Shown here piece after piece: positions 1-10,945 of a stretch of DNA of 64,000 nucleotides. How positions within the stretch are numbered: the first letter of the stretch is position 1; each line of letters opens with the position of its first letter. Origin of the DNA: Dasypus novemcinctus (taxonomy: Eukaryota > Chordata > Mammalia > Cingulata > Dasypodidae); the NCBI RefSeq assembly GCF_030445035.2, contig NC_080694.1:71005147-71069146 (forward strand), read 5' to 3'. The notes under the pieces were generated by a model. It did no database searches. It was not told the origin of the DNA and worked only from the letters and a program-made list of their open reading frames with translations. Both the position numbers and the translations under genes were made by a program.

Positions 1-3000
1 TGAACATTGGTGTACATATATCGGTTTGTGTCCTTGTTTTCAGTTCTGCTGGGTATATACCCAGCAGTGGTATTGCTGGGTCATATGGCAAATCTATGGC
101 TAGTTTTTTGAGAAACCGCCATACTGTCCTCCAGAATGGTTGGATCCTTCTGCATTCCCACCAGCAGTGGATGAGTGTTCCCCTTCCTTCACATCCTCTC
201 CAGCACTTGTATTCTTCTGTTTTTTTCATAACTGCCAATCTTATGGTTGTAAGATGGTATCTCATTGTAGTTTTGATTTGCATTTCCCTGATAGCTAGAG
301 ATTTGGAACATTTTTTCATGTGCTTTCTTGCCATTTGTATTTCTTCTTCGGAGAAGTGTCTGTTTAAGTCTTTTTCCCATTTTTTAAATGGGTTGTTTAT
401 CTTTTTATTTTCAAGATATAGGAGTTCTTTATATATGCAAGTTATAAGTTTCTTATCAGATATATGATTGCCAAATATTTTCTCCCACTGTGTGGGCTCC
501 CTTTTTACTTTCTTGACAAACTCCTTTGAGGTGCAGAAGGCTTTAATTTTGAGGAAGTCCCATTTATCTATTAGTTCTTTTGCTGCTCGTGCTTTTGGTG
601 AGATATTCATAAATCCATTTCCTATTACAAGGTCCTGTAGATGTTTCCCTACACTGCTTTCTAAGGTTTTTATGGTCTTGGCTCTTATATTTAGGTCTTT
701 GATCCATCTTGAGTTGATCTTTGTATAAGGTGTGAGATGGTAATCCTCTTTCATTTTTCTACATATGGCTATCCAGTTCTCCAGACACCATTTGTTGAAT
801 AGGCCACTGTCTCCCAATTGAGAGGGTTTGGTGGCTTTATCAAATATTATGTGGCTATATATGTGAGGTTCTATATCAGAGCTTTCAATTCGATTCCATT
901 GGTCTATGTGTCTTTCCTTATGCCAATACCATGCTGTTTTCACCACCGTAGCTTTATAGTATGTTTTGAAGTCAGGTAGTGTGATTCCTCCAATTTCGTT
1001 TTTCTTTTTCAGTATGTCTTTGGCTATTCGGGGTCTCTTTCCTTTCCAAATAAATTTCATAGTTAGTTTTTCTAGTTCCTTAAAGAAGGCTGCGTTGATT
1101 TTTATTGGGATTGCATTGAATGTGTAGATCAATTTTGGTAGGATAGACATCTTAATAATGTTCAGTCTTCCTATCCATGAACAAGGAATAGTCTTCCATT
1201 TATTTAGGTCTTCTTTGATTTCCTTGAACAATCTTGTATAATTCTCGTTGTATAAGTTTTTTACCTCTTTAGTTAAATTTATTCCTAAGTATTTGATTTT
1301 TTTATTTACTATTGTGAATGGTATTTGTTTCTTGATTTCCTCCTGATCTTGCTCATTATTGGTGTACAGAAATGCTACTGATTTTTGCGCATTGATCTTA
1401 TAACCTGCGACTTTACTAAACTCATTTATGTGTTCTAGAATCTTCGTTGTAGATCTCTCAGGGTTTTCTATGTATAGGATCATGTCATCTGCAAATAATG
1501 AAATTTTGACTTCTTCCTTTCCAATTTGAATGCCTTTTATTTCTGGTTCTTGCCTCAGTGCTCGTGCAAGTACTTCTAAGACAATGTTAAATAGGAGCGG
1601 AGACAGTGGGCATCCTTGTCTTGTTCCTGAGTTTAGAGGGAAGGAGTCTAGGATTTCTCCATTGTAAACAATGTTGGCTTTAGGTTTTTCATATATACTC
1701 TTTATCATGTTCAAAAAATTCCCTTGTATTCCAATCTTTTGGAGTGTTTTTATCAAGAAAGGGTGCTGTATTTTGTCAAATGCTTTTTCTGCATCAATAG
1801 ATATAATCATGTGATTTTTTTCCTTCAATCTGTTTATATGGTGTATTACGTTGATTGATTTTCTTATGTTGAACCATCCTTGCATGCCTGGGATGAATCC
1901 CACTTGGTCGTGGTGTATAATACGTTTAATGTATTGTTGAATACGATTAGCAAGTATTTTGTTAAGTATTTTTGCGTCTAGGTTCATCAGAGAAATTGGT
2001 CTGTAATTTTCCTTTCTTGTGATGTCTTTGTTTGGCTTTGATACTAGGGTAATGTTGGCATCATAGAAGGAGTTGGGTAATGTTCTTTCCATTTCGATGG
2101 TTTGGAATAGTTTCAGCAGGATTGGTGTCAGTTCTTTCCGGAATGTTTTGTAGAATTCACCTGTGAAGCCATCTGGTCCTGGGCTCTTCTTAGTTGGGAG
2201 ATTTTTGATAACTGATTCTATCTCTCTGCTTGTGATTGGTTTGTTAAGATCATCAATTTCTTCTTTCGTCAATATGGGCTGCTTATGTGTTTCTAGGAAT
2301 TTGTCCATTTCCTCTAGATTGTCATTTTTGTTGGAATATAGTTTTTCAAAATATCCTCTTATGATAGTCTTTATTTCTGTGGGGTCAGTGGTGATATCGC
2401 CTTTCTCATTTCTTATTTTGTGTATTTGCATCTTCTCTCTTTTTTTCTTTGTTAGTATTGCTAAAGGTTTGTCAATTTTGTTAATCTTCTCAAAAAACCA
2501 GCTCTTGGTCTTGTTTATCTGTTCAAGTGCTTTCTTATTTTCTATTTCATTTAGTTCTGCTCTTATCTTTGTTATTTCCTTCCTTCTTCTTCCTGTTGGG
2601 TTACTTTGTTGTTGTTTTTCTAATTCCTTCAAATGTGCAGTTAGTTCTTCGATTTTTGCTCTTTCTTCTTTTTTGATATATGAATTTATGGCTATAAACT
2701 TCCCTCTCAGTACTGCTTTTGCTGCATCCCATAAATTTTGGTATGTTGTGTTATCATTATCATTTGTTTCAAGGTAGTCATTGATTTCTTTTGAGATTTC
2801 CTCTTTGACCCACTGTTTTTCTAAGAGTGTGCTGTTTAATTTCCAAATCTTGGTGTGAAATCTGGGCTTCTGTCCCTTGCAAATCTCCAGCTTGACTCCA
2901 CTGTGGTCAGAGATAATGTTTTGTATGATTTCAATCTTTCTGAATTCGTTCAGCCTTTCTTTGTGGCCTAGCATATGATCTATCTTGGAGAATGATCCAT

Positions 3001-3592
3001 GTGCGCTTGAGAAAAATGTATATCCTGCTGTGTTTGGGTGTAGCGATCTATATATGTCTATTAGATCGAGCTCCTCTAATATACTATTCAGATGTTTTGT
3101 TTCTTTGGTGATTCTCTTTTGAGATGTTCTGTCCAGAGTTGATAGTGGTGTATTAAAATCCCCCACTATAATTGTAGATGTATCTATTCTTTCACTTAGT
3201 TTTTCCAGCGTTTGCCTGACGTATTTAGAGGCACCCTTGTTAGGGGCATAGATATTTATGATTGTTCGATCTTCTTGACAGATTTTCCCTTTCACTAAAA
3301 TGTAGTATCCTTCTTTGTCTCTCACAATTGTTTCACATTTAAAGTCTATTTTGTCTGATATTAATATAGCTACTCCTGCCTTTTTTTGGTTATTGTTAGC
3401 TTGTATGATTGTTTTCCAGCCATTCACTTTCAATCTCCATGCGTCTCTGGGTCTAAGATGTGTCTCTTGTAGACAGCATATGGATGGGTCATATTTCCTT
3501 ATCCAATGTCCCAGTCTGAATCTTTTGATAGGTGAGTTTAATCCGTTGACATTCAGTGTTATTACTATCAAGGAATTATTTGTGTTAGCCAT
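1..3592 (-). CDS. L1 ORF2: L1 ORF2p, endonuclease-reverse transcriptase (3' end off window)
   Basis: Reading the minus strand from the ATG at 3592-3590, I found no stop in 1197 codons to the window edge. Human ORF2p is 1275 residues, so about 78 are missing off-window. The endonuclease domain keeps N14, E43, Y115, D145, N147, T192, D205 and the SDH ending at H230, all at the human residue numbers. The RT active site FADD has its aspartates at residues 702-703 (codons at 1489-1484), again the human positions, so there are no net indels. The Cys-rich C-terminal motif (CWRGC...HCWWEC) is present near plus-strand 150-210. ORF2p nicks T-rich DNA and primes reverse transcription there. Competence cannot be claimed without the missing end. 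Confidence 0.9.
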   Translation of the reverse strand, partial: MANTNNSLIVITLNVNGLNSPIKRFRLGHWIRKYDPSICCLQETHLRPRDAWRLKVNGWKTIIQANNNQKKAGVAILISDKIDFKCETIVRDKEGYYILVKGKICQEDRTIINIYAPNKGASKYVRQTLEKLSERIDTSTIIVGDFNTPLSTLDRTSQKRITKETKHLNSILEELDLIDIYRSLHPNTAGYTFFSSAHGSFSKIDHMLGHKERLNEFRKIEIIQNIISDHSGVKLEICKGQKPRFHTKIWKLNSTLLEKQWVKEEISKEINDYLETNDNDNTTYQNLWDAAKAVLRGKFIAINSYIKKEERAKIEELTAHLKELEKQQQSNPTGRRRKEITKIRAELNEIENKKALEQINKTKSWFFEKINKIDKPLAILTKKKREKMQIHKIRNEKGDITTDPTEIKTIIRGYFEKLYSNKNDNLEEMDKFLETHKQPILTKEEIDDLNKPITSREIESVIKNLPTKKSPGPDGFTGEFYKTFRKELTPILLKLFQTIEMERTLPNSFYDANITLVSKPNKDITRKENYRPISLMNLDAKILNKILANRIQQYIKRIIHHDQVGFIPGMQGWFNIRKSINVIHHINRLKEKNHMIISIDAEKAFDKIQHPFLIKTLQKIGIQGNFLNMIKSIYEKPKANIVYNGEILDSFPLNSGTRQGCPLSPLLFNIVLEVLARALRQEPEIKGIQIGKEEVKISLFADDMILYIENPERSTTKILEHINEFSKVAGYKINAQKSVAFLYTNNEQDQEEIKKQIPFTIVNKKIKYLGINLTKEVKNLYNENYTRLFKEIKEDLNKWKTIPCSWIGRLNIIKMSILPKLIYTFNAIPIKINAAFFKELEKLTMKFIWKGKRPRIAKDILKKKNEIGGITLPDFKTYYKATVVKTAWYWHKERHIDQWNRIESSDIEPHIYSHIIFDKATKPSQLGDSGLFNKWCLENWIAICRKMKEDYHLTPYTKINSRWIKDLNIRAKTIKTLESSVGKHLQDLVIGNGFMNISPKARAAKELIDKWDFLKIKAFCTSKEFVKKVKREPTQWEKIFGNHISDKKLITCIYKELLYLENKKINNPFKKWEKDLNRHFSEEEIQMARKHMKKCSKSLAIREMQIKTTMRYHLTTIRLAVMKKTEEYKCWRGCEGRGTLIHCWWECRRIQPFWRTVWRFLKKLAIDLPYDPAIPLLGIYPAELKTRTQTDICTPMF

Positions 3593-3666
3593 ACTTTGAT
3601 TGGATTTGTGTTTGTCATATTTTGTTTGTATATTTTTTTTTGTCTTTTTTGTTGTTGTTGTTGTTC

Positions 3667-4635
3667 TTATACTCTCCTCCAACTTTGCCTTTCCTGTTTT
3701 TTCCTTTCTTCCTGCAGCACTCCCTTTAGAATTTCTTGAAGGGGAGGTTTCTTGTTGGTATACTCTTTCAGTTTCTGTTTGTCTGCAAATATTTTGAACT
3801 CTCCATCATATTTGAATGCTAGTTTAGCTGGATAAAGTATTCTTGGTTGGAAATTTCTTTCCTTTTGTACCTTGACTATATCATACCACTGTTTTCTTGC
3901 CTCCATGGTTTCAGAAGAGAAATCAGCACTTAATCTAATTGAGCTTCCCTTGTATGTGATGGTTTTCTTTTCTCTTGCTGCTTTTAGGATTTTCTCTTTG
4001 TCTTGAGCATTGGATAATTTGACAAGTATATGTCTTGGGGTGGGCCTGTTGGGGTTTATGACTTGTGGAGTGCGCTGTGCTTCTTGGATATGTACATCTG
4101 TCTCTTTCAGTAGATTTGGGAAGTTTTCAGCCATTATTTCCTGCAACACTCCTTCTGACCCCTTTCCCTTCTCTTCACCTTCTGGAATGCCTATAATACG
4201 TATGTTTGAGCGTTTTGCATTGTCATTCAGGTCCCTAAATCCTAATTGGATTTTTTCTATCTTCTTATTGACCCCTTCTACTATCTGTTTGATTTCTGAG
4301 GTACTGTCTTCCACATCACTAATTCTCTGCTCTGTCTCTTCTAGTCTGCTGATATTTGCTGCAAGTGTATTTCTGATTTCTTGAACTGTGGTGTTCATTC
4401 CCATCATATCTGTTATGTTTTTGCGTATGTCTGCAATTTCCCCTCCAAGTGATGTCTTCATCTTGTTAACCTCTTTCATTACTGCATCAAATTTGTCGGT
4501 GATGAATGTTCTGAGTTCTTTCATTGCTTGTGCCAAGTTTTGCTCCCCTTCGTGATTATTGGTTTGTTGATTGGATTCAGTCATGTTTTCCTGATTATTG
4601 GTTTGCTTTGTAGATTTTTGTTGCTTTCTGGTCAT
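3667..4635 (-). CDS. L1 ORF1: L1 ORF1p, RNA-binding chaperone (complete)
   Basis: This 322-residue protein has the ordered domains of L1 ORF1p. A polar, Gln/Asn-rich N-terminus (1-33) is followed by a long coiled coil (about 34-140) that in the family drives trimerisation. An RRM follows (about 143-240) with an [12 protein letters not shown] start, and then a C-terminal domain (about 241-305) with the ARKQWYD and RILYPAKL signatures. Human ORF1p is 338 residues, so the length is normal and there is no internal stop. ORF1p coats L1 RNA in the cytoplasm and is needed for retrotransposition. The start is the first ATG after the 5' UTR. ORF2 begins 74 bp downstream, as expected for a bicistronic L1 transcript. 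Confidence 0.95.
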   Translation of the reverse strand: MTRKQQKSTKQTNNQENMTESNQQTNNHEGEQNLAQAMKELRTFITDKFDAVMKEVNKMKTSLGGEIADIRKNITDMMGMNTTVQEIRNTLAANISRLEETEQRISDVEDSTSEIKQIVEGVNKKIEKIQLGFRDLNDNAKRSNIRIIGIPEGEEKGKGSEGVLQEIMAENFPNLLKETDVHIQEAQRTPQVINPNRPTPRHILVKLSNAQDKEKILKAAREKKTITYKGSSIRLSADFSSETMEARKQWYDIVKVQKERNFQPRILYPAKLAFKYDGEFKIFADKQKLKEYTNKKPPLQEILKGVLQEERKKQERQSWRRV

Positions 4636-6750
4636 CTCTTTATTTTGACGAATTTAATCAGTTCCTTAGCTTCTTTGTCTGCTTTTGGAGGTTAATTAGT
4701 TGTTATTTTTGCATAGGTGTTATATCTTCTCTTTGTCACTTTTTTCCTTCTTACTCAAGTTACTTGTTGTTGGTTAAGTTCACTTTAGAAGAAAGTATTA
4801 GTGTTGGGAAAAGGCAATTGTGTCAGCAAGGGTAAAGTGTAAAGTGGTATTGGTAATGTATGTTAACAAAGCAAGAATATGAGATCTGGGAGGATGGAGG
4901 TTAGATTCATGTAGATTGTATAGAGTTATAGCTGTAGGTAGAGTATCTTTTATGAAGTAGATGACTGAATATAGGCGGAATATGGTATGAACTACAAAGC
5001 TATTGTTTTCATGAGAGAAGGAAAAAGAAAAGAAAGGTAATAGTTTCAAGAGTGGATAACAGACAGAAAACAGAACAAAGGTATTAGAAATTAAGAGTTA
5101 GACACTTTGTGGATCAAAGAATGGGAGGTGGGGGGTGGAATATAGGAGAGACAGTAGATGATAGTGGTTATCAAGATGCAGGGGAAGAGGGATAGTGTAG
5201 GTAGCCTAAATCAGTTCACACAGAAATGAGGCAGTGGAGGATGGGAAAACCCAGCAAATGTGAGGTGTTCCCTGTAGCACGTATTGTGTACTTGAATTAA
5301 AATAAAATAAGTGGAAAATGAGGGACAAGAGGGAAAGAGAGAACCGAACAAAAAAAAAACACTAATTATCATAAAGAAAAAAAGAAAGACAAGAAGAAAG
5401 GAAGAAAGAAAAAGAGGATAGGCAAGCGGTGGGGAACAGATGGGGGGAGAGAGATACAGGTATACACGTGTCACAATTGCAACACTATCTAAAACAACAA
5501 CCAAAAAAACCCCTAAATATCTGTAAAAAAAAAAAAAAGGACTTTGGGGGAGACGCTAGGAGAAAAGACTAGGGGATAATGCAATATTAGCAATCAGGGC
5601 GTCAAAAAGAGTAAAAAATAAGATAAAATGAAAATAAAAACAAAACAATATGAACCATTAAAGATAAAACGCAAATGTTGAGGTCCAGGGCACTCAAGGA
5701 CCCCAGGTAGACCCCAGAGCGTGATGGATTCAGGGGTGGAAAGTCTGAGACACTGAAGACTCAAGAGGTGTGAGTCTGGGGTGTGGACCGCCAGAGTTCA
5801 GGGGACCCAGACCTGGCAAGCTCAAATCTGGTCCACAGAAAGCTTAGGAGCCCCGCAGTGCAACACAGCCCTCAGGGATCCCCGTAGCTGGGTGTCAGCC
5901 CTGTGGGGGAAGCCAGATCCGCGAATTTTATATTGAATTTCTGATCCCTGAAATTTACCTAACTCCTCAGGGTATCAGCCTTTGGACAGCTCCCTCCCTG
6001 TGCTCCCTCGCAACGGCCACTTGAGGGCGCCTCTACACCACGGCCAGTTCAATGACCCAGATCCCAAACCCCGCCGGGTGGGGTGGGCTTCAGCTGGAAA
6101 CGCCGAAAACAGACTCTAAGATCCGAAATCCCAAACTTCACAAAATATCCTCCAATCAGCTTCCAGATGTGTCCTCCTCCCTCACTGCACCCTACAACAG
6201 TCTCCCAATTGTGTCCCCTTATTGTCCAAAATCCAATTCCGTTGCCGATCGGCAGCCGGACCTGTGGGGATGGGGCTCCAGGCGGAAGCACTGCCCCCCC
6301 TGTCCGGCGACCAAAAACGTCCCCCGCTTCACAGGGAAACACCGTCTGTCTCCCCAAATCAATCTGCAATGGAGTCTTGTCCCAACAATCCCTCACCAGC
6401 CAGCCCAGTATCCGCGAATTTCTCAGCACCGCAAAGCCTCTAGCAAAAGGAAAAAAAAAACAAAAACCCTGGCCGCTGCGGCTCCGGAGCTTCAGGAGCA
6501 CCCACTACCGCGGCTCCGCCCACCCAAGGAGGGAACTTCCCGAGCCCAGCTGGGACCTCCGTTTATATATTATAGATGTATCCTCTCTGTTACCTTCCCA
6601 CCGAATTGACGTCCAGACACCTTCCAACCAGCAAAAATCCCCGAAACAGCGGGGTCTCAAAGAGCCTTCAACGCTGCCCAGCCGCCCCCTGCAGAGACAC
6701 TACCAGGCAAGCTCACGCAGCCACCATCTTGCCGAAAAGCCTCTGCTCCT
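4636..6750 (-). promoter_or_regulatory. L1 5' UTR with internal GC-rich promoter
   Basis: On the minus strand a CpG-rich block (about 6750-5700) comes first. It is followed by a pyrimidine-rich, then AT-rich stretch (about 5600-4640) leading to ORF1. A YY1-type core lies at 6724-6730, about 20 bp inside the element, matching the position of the YY1 site in human L1. A CTCF-like 14-mer is at 6017-6030. Several overlapping ORFs called on either strand within 6049-6784 are GC-rich chance frames. L1 5' UTRs act as internal RNA polymerase II promoters. The promoter role here is inferred from position and composition. Confidence 0.75.
6017..6030 (+). promoter_or_regulatory. CTCF-like motif inside L1 5' UTR
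   Basis: The sequence CCACTTGAGGGCGC agrees with the CTCF core CCASYAGRKGGCRS at all but one position (T for the A after SY). It sits in the CpG-rich half of the L1 5' UTR. Binding is inference only. Confidence 0.35.
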
Positions 6751-6853
6751 TTATTTCATTTCATTTTCATTGCCATCTTTTTAAAAATTATTTCCTTTTG
6801 TTCTTCATCCCATCTCTTACTGTATTCCACCTCAGGATGGATTTAAAATATAT

Positions 6854-7261
6854 TTCTGGAGAAGTGGATGTGGTTCAACTGATAGAGCATCCATCTACCA
6901 TTGGAAGGTCCAGGGTTCGATACCCAGGACCTCCTGACGTGTGTAGTGAGCTGGCCCATGCACAGTGCTGCCTCGCTCAAGGAATGCCAAGCCACTCAGG
7001 GGCATCCCCATGCAGGGGTGCCCCAAGTGCAAAGAGTGCGCCCCTCAAGAAGAGCCAGCCCAAATGAAGAAAGCACAGCCCTCCCTGGAGTGGCACTGCA
7101 CACACAAAGAGCTGACAAGCATGATGATACAACAACAACAACAAAAAGAGGCATAGTTCCTCAGTTCCACCTGACAATGCAAGTGGTCGCAGAAGAAAAC
7201 ACAGTGAATGGTCAAAGAAAGCAGGCAATGGGGGAAGGGGAGCAAAATAAATTTTTAAATC
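6854..7261 (+). mobile_element. Armadillo-type tRNA-derived SINE (DAS-like)
   Basis: The head is tRNA-like with an RNA polymerase III A box (TGGTTCAACTG, 6871-6881) and B box (GGTTCGATACC, 6914-6924). A GC-richer body and an A-rich tail at about 7240-7261 follow. It is flanked by a 12-bp direct repeat TTTAAAATATAT at 6842-6853 and 7262-7273, consistent with L1-mediated insertion. The right-hand repeat runs into a short (TA)n, so the right boundary is approximate. ORFs called across it (6901-7266 and others) are not genes. Confidence 0.88.
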
Positions 7262-7689
7262 TTTAAAATATATATATATATATATGATATGAAATTTTCC
7301 TCAGAGTATATAGAGTGTTGTAGGAAGTATTTTTACAAATTATAAAAATGTAAATTTTCTGTAGACATATTTAAAGAAAAATATAAAACAGATATATTAA
7401 TACACTTCTATAAAACCCAAGGTTCAAAGAAGAATCATATGGGAAAGTAGAAAATGCTTTAATTGATAGAAAATGAAAACACAATTGAATCAAAATTTGT
7501 GAGTTTCATCTAAAGTGCTAATCTAAAATCTACATCTATAATCCAAATCTGATATAAATCTAAAGCAATAAGAATGCATGAGAAAGAAATAATAGAAACA
7601 GACATTAACAAATTCTTGATCTCTTACTCTCTCTCTGTTTTCCCTGCTGTACATAGCTGCTATTCCTGGCTAATCTTGCACTATTATTT

Positions 7690-7800
7690 ATTAAGCAGTT
7701 TTACTGAGATACATTCACATACCCTCTCATCTATTCAAAGTGTATAATCAATGGCATTTATTATAATCGCAATGTTGTGCATTTATCACCAAAAAAGTTT
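7690..7800 (-). mobile_element. Probable ancient L1 3'-UTR fragment
   Basis: The plus strand resembles a common mammalian L1 3'-UTR motif read in antisense: a TTTTACTGAGATACATTCACAT-type start, then a block around CAAAGTGTATAATCAATGG and GTTGTGCATTTATCACC. It was recognised by eye, and there is no coding content. Confidence 0.4.
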
Positions 7801-9800
7801 TCTTGTTTGTTGTTTGTCTGTTTTTTGCTTATTATTATTAAAATAATGAAAATGCTCTAGTAATGCTTGAAGTGAAAGTGATGAATGCAAACTATGTGAT
7901 TATAGGTAATACTACTGATTGTAAACCTTGGATGAATTGTATGCTTTAGTAATGTTTATCAATAAGACACATTTGTTTTAAAGAAATACATTGAAATCAA
8001 TGAAATAAAAACTAGAGAAAAAATAGCAAATATTAATGAAACCATATTTTTTTCACAAAGATAATTTAAATTGAAAGTATCTGAACTGATGAAGAAAAAG
8101 AAAGAAGCAAATAAAATTGTAAATGTATCAATATTGAAAATGGGGATATCACTGCAGTGTCCTACATATATTTAAAGTTTAATAAATTGACCATCATAAG
8201 TAATTTTATGCTCATGGCAATTTGCTCTAATTCATTTGGGGAAAGAGAAGATCTGCAGTTTGGCTGCAGTCCTCTGGAATGTGGTCTATTTTAATTCCAC
8301 TCTTACTCATGGGGTGAAACATTCTGGATCCAAAGGAGAAAGCTGGGGTGCTTCCAGGAGCCCCTACCCTTAGTGGACCCTGTACTCCAGTATTCGGTCC
8401 CCAGATCCTGAGTTTCCTAATCCCACCAATTAGTTTTAAAGCATTCTTCAATTCCTTTTGTGATCCCAGGGACCTAAGGGTAAAAATCTAGGAAGTTACT
8501 CCATGAGTTTTTCCTACTCCCAAACCTTGGTCATATAATTTGCCATATATCATTTATAACTTCTCTGGTAACTCTCCCACACTATCTAAGAGTTGTCCAG
8601 CTTTTCAAATTGCTCTCAGAGGGATGGTTAAACTCAGTTGCCTAGCTTATCATTCCAGGGAGAAGAAAAATAACTTCATTTTAAGTACCTGAGCAATTAT
8701 TTGATAAATATTACCAATAAATTGGTGATTATTTTTGGAAAACAGAAGATGAGTGCCTAAATATAACAAATATTTTACATTGCCCTACTGTTTTAGTAAT
8801 TTTTGATATATTGGAGAGGTTTGATATTGGCTACAGACTTATAATTTATAAACAGAATGCTCCAATAGAGTAACTCAGCAAGTATTTTGGGCAGGCTACT
8901 TAAATTGTCTAAGCAATGGTGTGCTAATAATTGTTTAAAAACTGGTCTTTGTAGTGAGAGAGAGGATTAGAGCGCCAATCTGCAGCATTTGCTGGGTTCT
9001 GTAGTTGGAATACTGTAACCACGTCTGATTTCAAGCTCCCTGTGTTTCAACAAGAGGCCCATAAAATTCCTGGAAAGCCAAAAAGCAGCTTTTTTTGAGC
9101 AGGTGCTAGCTGCCTCCAGCATGCAGCTGCTTGCTGAGCTGTGTTCTGAACTTTAAGAATCAAACAAACACTTCTGGCAGCCAGACCTCCTTGACCCAGA
9201 CAACTCTGCACTTCACAGATGCACGGCCATTGTCAGCAGCTCTGAAGTTGACTTTTCTTTTCCTTTCTCTTCATTCTCCTTTCAGCTGTCTCTCCAAAAA
9301 AATTTCAATTGTTAATTCAACTCACTAGTGATCTTTTTCTTTAGAAGTCCCTCAGCACATCAGGCTGACTGATGGGAGAGGTGACTTTGAGTCAAGAATA
9401 GAAAGTATGCATGAACCCATAGTTCTCCTCAACTTCACTGAGCCACCTGCTTGAGAGGCTGCACCTCAATCTGTAGGCTTTATGTTCTAGGGCATATAAT
9501 TAAAAAAGAAAAAGAAAACAAATTCCAAAGTCCAAGTACGAGCATTTTTCTATCAACAGAAATTTTTTTAATCTCTAAAGTATAAAGTTCAAGTCTAGTA
9601 CCCACAAGTTCCAAACTCATTCCCTTTATCCTTCTGCTCCAACATCTTGGCTTTGGTGTATTTCCTTATTTTGTAAGCTGTGCATTAGTAATTCAGGTAT
9701 CATTCTCAATTCCAGGGTCACTATGTGGATAGAGGAGGGTAAAAGCAAGACAACCTCTTACTCGTAAAGGGACCTGCTGCATATGCCAATGTACTTCAAT
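7801..9800. other. AT-rich intergenic DNA, nothing identified
   Basis: No gene, RNA or clear repeat is recognised. The short ORFs at 8227-8451 (-) and 9131-9328 (+) have no recognisable similarity, and the flanking DNA shows no splice or promoter logic that I can support. Confidence 0.5.
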
Positions 9801-10049
9801 TTATATATCATTGGCCAGAGACAAGGAAATGATAGAGGTGTGAGAAAGTACCAATGGCTCTTCCAGTTGTTCCACTGCCTGCTGATACTCTTTTTTACAG
9901 ACCCCTGACACCTGTTTCAAGCATCTCATTCTCCTTGCATAGGCAGTGAGAAAAGAAACCATTCTTGGAAGATGCACAAAGCTGCTATCTTCTACGTGAA
10001 GCTCAGGCTTCCAAAGTAAAGTCAGTAGAGGAAGGACTCCTAAAAGCAA
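9801..10049 (-). other. Unrecognised exon-like ORF, 82 codons
   Basis: The minus strand encodes 82 residues ending in a TGA/TAA-type stop near 9801. The ORF begins at the ATG at 10049, beside a pyrimidine-rich stretch and a CTTTTAG splice-acceptor-like sequence at about 10035-10042. The composition looks protein-like (balanced hydrophobic and charged residues, several Cys). It is less AT-rich than its surroundings. I do not recognise the family. It could be a terminal exon, an old pseudogene exon, or chance. No donor site or neighbouring exon was found. Confidence 0.25.
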
Positions 10050-10689
10050 TAGAACGTATAATAAAAAAGTAATTTTTTAAGATTCAGTAATAATCTAAGT
10101 GATAGAGAAGGAGGAGAAAGGCAGAAAATTTTTCTACATTTGTATTTTTACCTACAGTTAGTCCTCTAATACATTTTTTAAATTATTTAGTATTTATTTC
10201 TAGAAAGGCACCAATCTTTATCTGTTTAAATATTTTAAAACACAGATCTTCACTGCCTCTGAACCCTATTTTTTCACTTGTGCTAATGAACTTTGTGAGG
10301 TTTTGGAATATTCTACTCACAGGTTAATGTGCTTACTCATCCTGATAGCTGGAAAATGTGCTTACTCAAACTTCTTCATTTAAGCAGCTCTGAAAACTTT
10401 AATACACTAAAAGAGCTGGTTTTCTTTTAAACTAATTTTAGAAATTTGCTCTTTGCACCTAGTTTCATCGTGAATATTAACCAAGCTTTCTCAGTTTTGC
10501 TTCCAGGAGTCAGATAATGCCTCAAAGTAAAACCAGACAGAACAGTCAGAAGCACCTTATGATCCAGTAAATCTGTAGGTTTCTTTTGAGATACAACGTT
10601 ATCTGAATTGTTATTCACTGAAAGCAAGGAAAAGTTAAATTTTCTTGAGACAATACAGTATTGAGAAATTGTACGCACACTCTTCACGA

Positions 10690-10945
10690 GACCCTTGGAA
10701 GCATCATTTGTATGATTTTTCTTTTTTTATATGTTTTTCCCCCTCACCTATCCCTTTTTCTTTTCACTATAAAAATGTTAGCCCCTTCTCACTTTGAACT
10801 GGTTTGGGGAAGATTCCCCCAGTTCCTTGCTTGTATACTTGTAATAAGTCATTTTCTCCCTGACAGATGTGTTTCTCCTTTGTGGTGCTGGATCAGGCGG
10901 CGCTTGTTTGGAAATAGCTGAGCTTAAGTAACAACCCTGTGTATC
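10690..10945 (+). repeat. Possible LTR fragment (R-U5-like)
   Basis: A TATA-like ACTATAAAAATG at about 10767 is followed by a C-rich stretch, an AATAAG-type polyadenylation signal at about 10843, and a CTGACAGATGTGTTTCTCC-type U5. The end is near CCTGTGTATCCTACA. This order of signals resembles a gammaretrovirus-like LTR 3' half. No partner LTR or internal region is seen, and the boundaries are uncertain. Confidence 0.3.

Larger units (their letters stand above)
1..6750 (-). mobile_element. Near-complete L1 (LINE-1) retrotransposon, both ORFs open
   Basis: The minus strand carries, in order, a GC-rich 5' UTR (about 6750 to 4636), ORF1 (4635-3667), a 74-bp spacer, and ORF2 (from 3592 to the window edge). 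This is the standard L1 layout. The 3' UTR, the poly-A tail and the last roughly 78 codons of ORF2 lie beyond position 1, so target-site duplications cannot be examined. The 5' end is set by a G-rich start with a YY1-type CCATNTT motif (6724-6730 on the plus strand), as in other mammalian L1s. Many CpGs survive in the promoter, which argues for recent insertion. The exact 5' boundary is uncertain by about 20 bp. Confidence 0.93.

Noticed and set aside
189-380. 63-codon minus-strand ORF
   Set aside because: It lies one frame off the ORF2 reading frame and translates out-of-frame L1.
96-4384. Plus-strand ORFs up to 204 codons
   Set aside because: They are antisense to the L1 ORF1/ORF2 on the minus strand, which carry the real domains.
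6049-6784. Overlapping 150-233-codon ORFs on both strands
   Set aside because: They are GC-rich chance frames in the L1 5' UTR with no domain, and they overlap each other on both strands.
6871-6924. Possible tRNA gene (A and B boxes)
   Set aside because: The boxes belong to a SINE with body, A-rich tail and TSD. No full cloverleaf or acceptor stem was seen. The same applies to the heads at 17000, 20590, 44279, 44402, 53170 and 55571.
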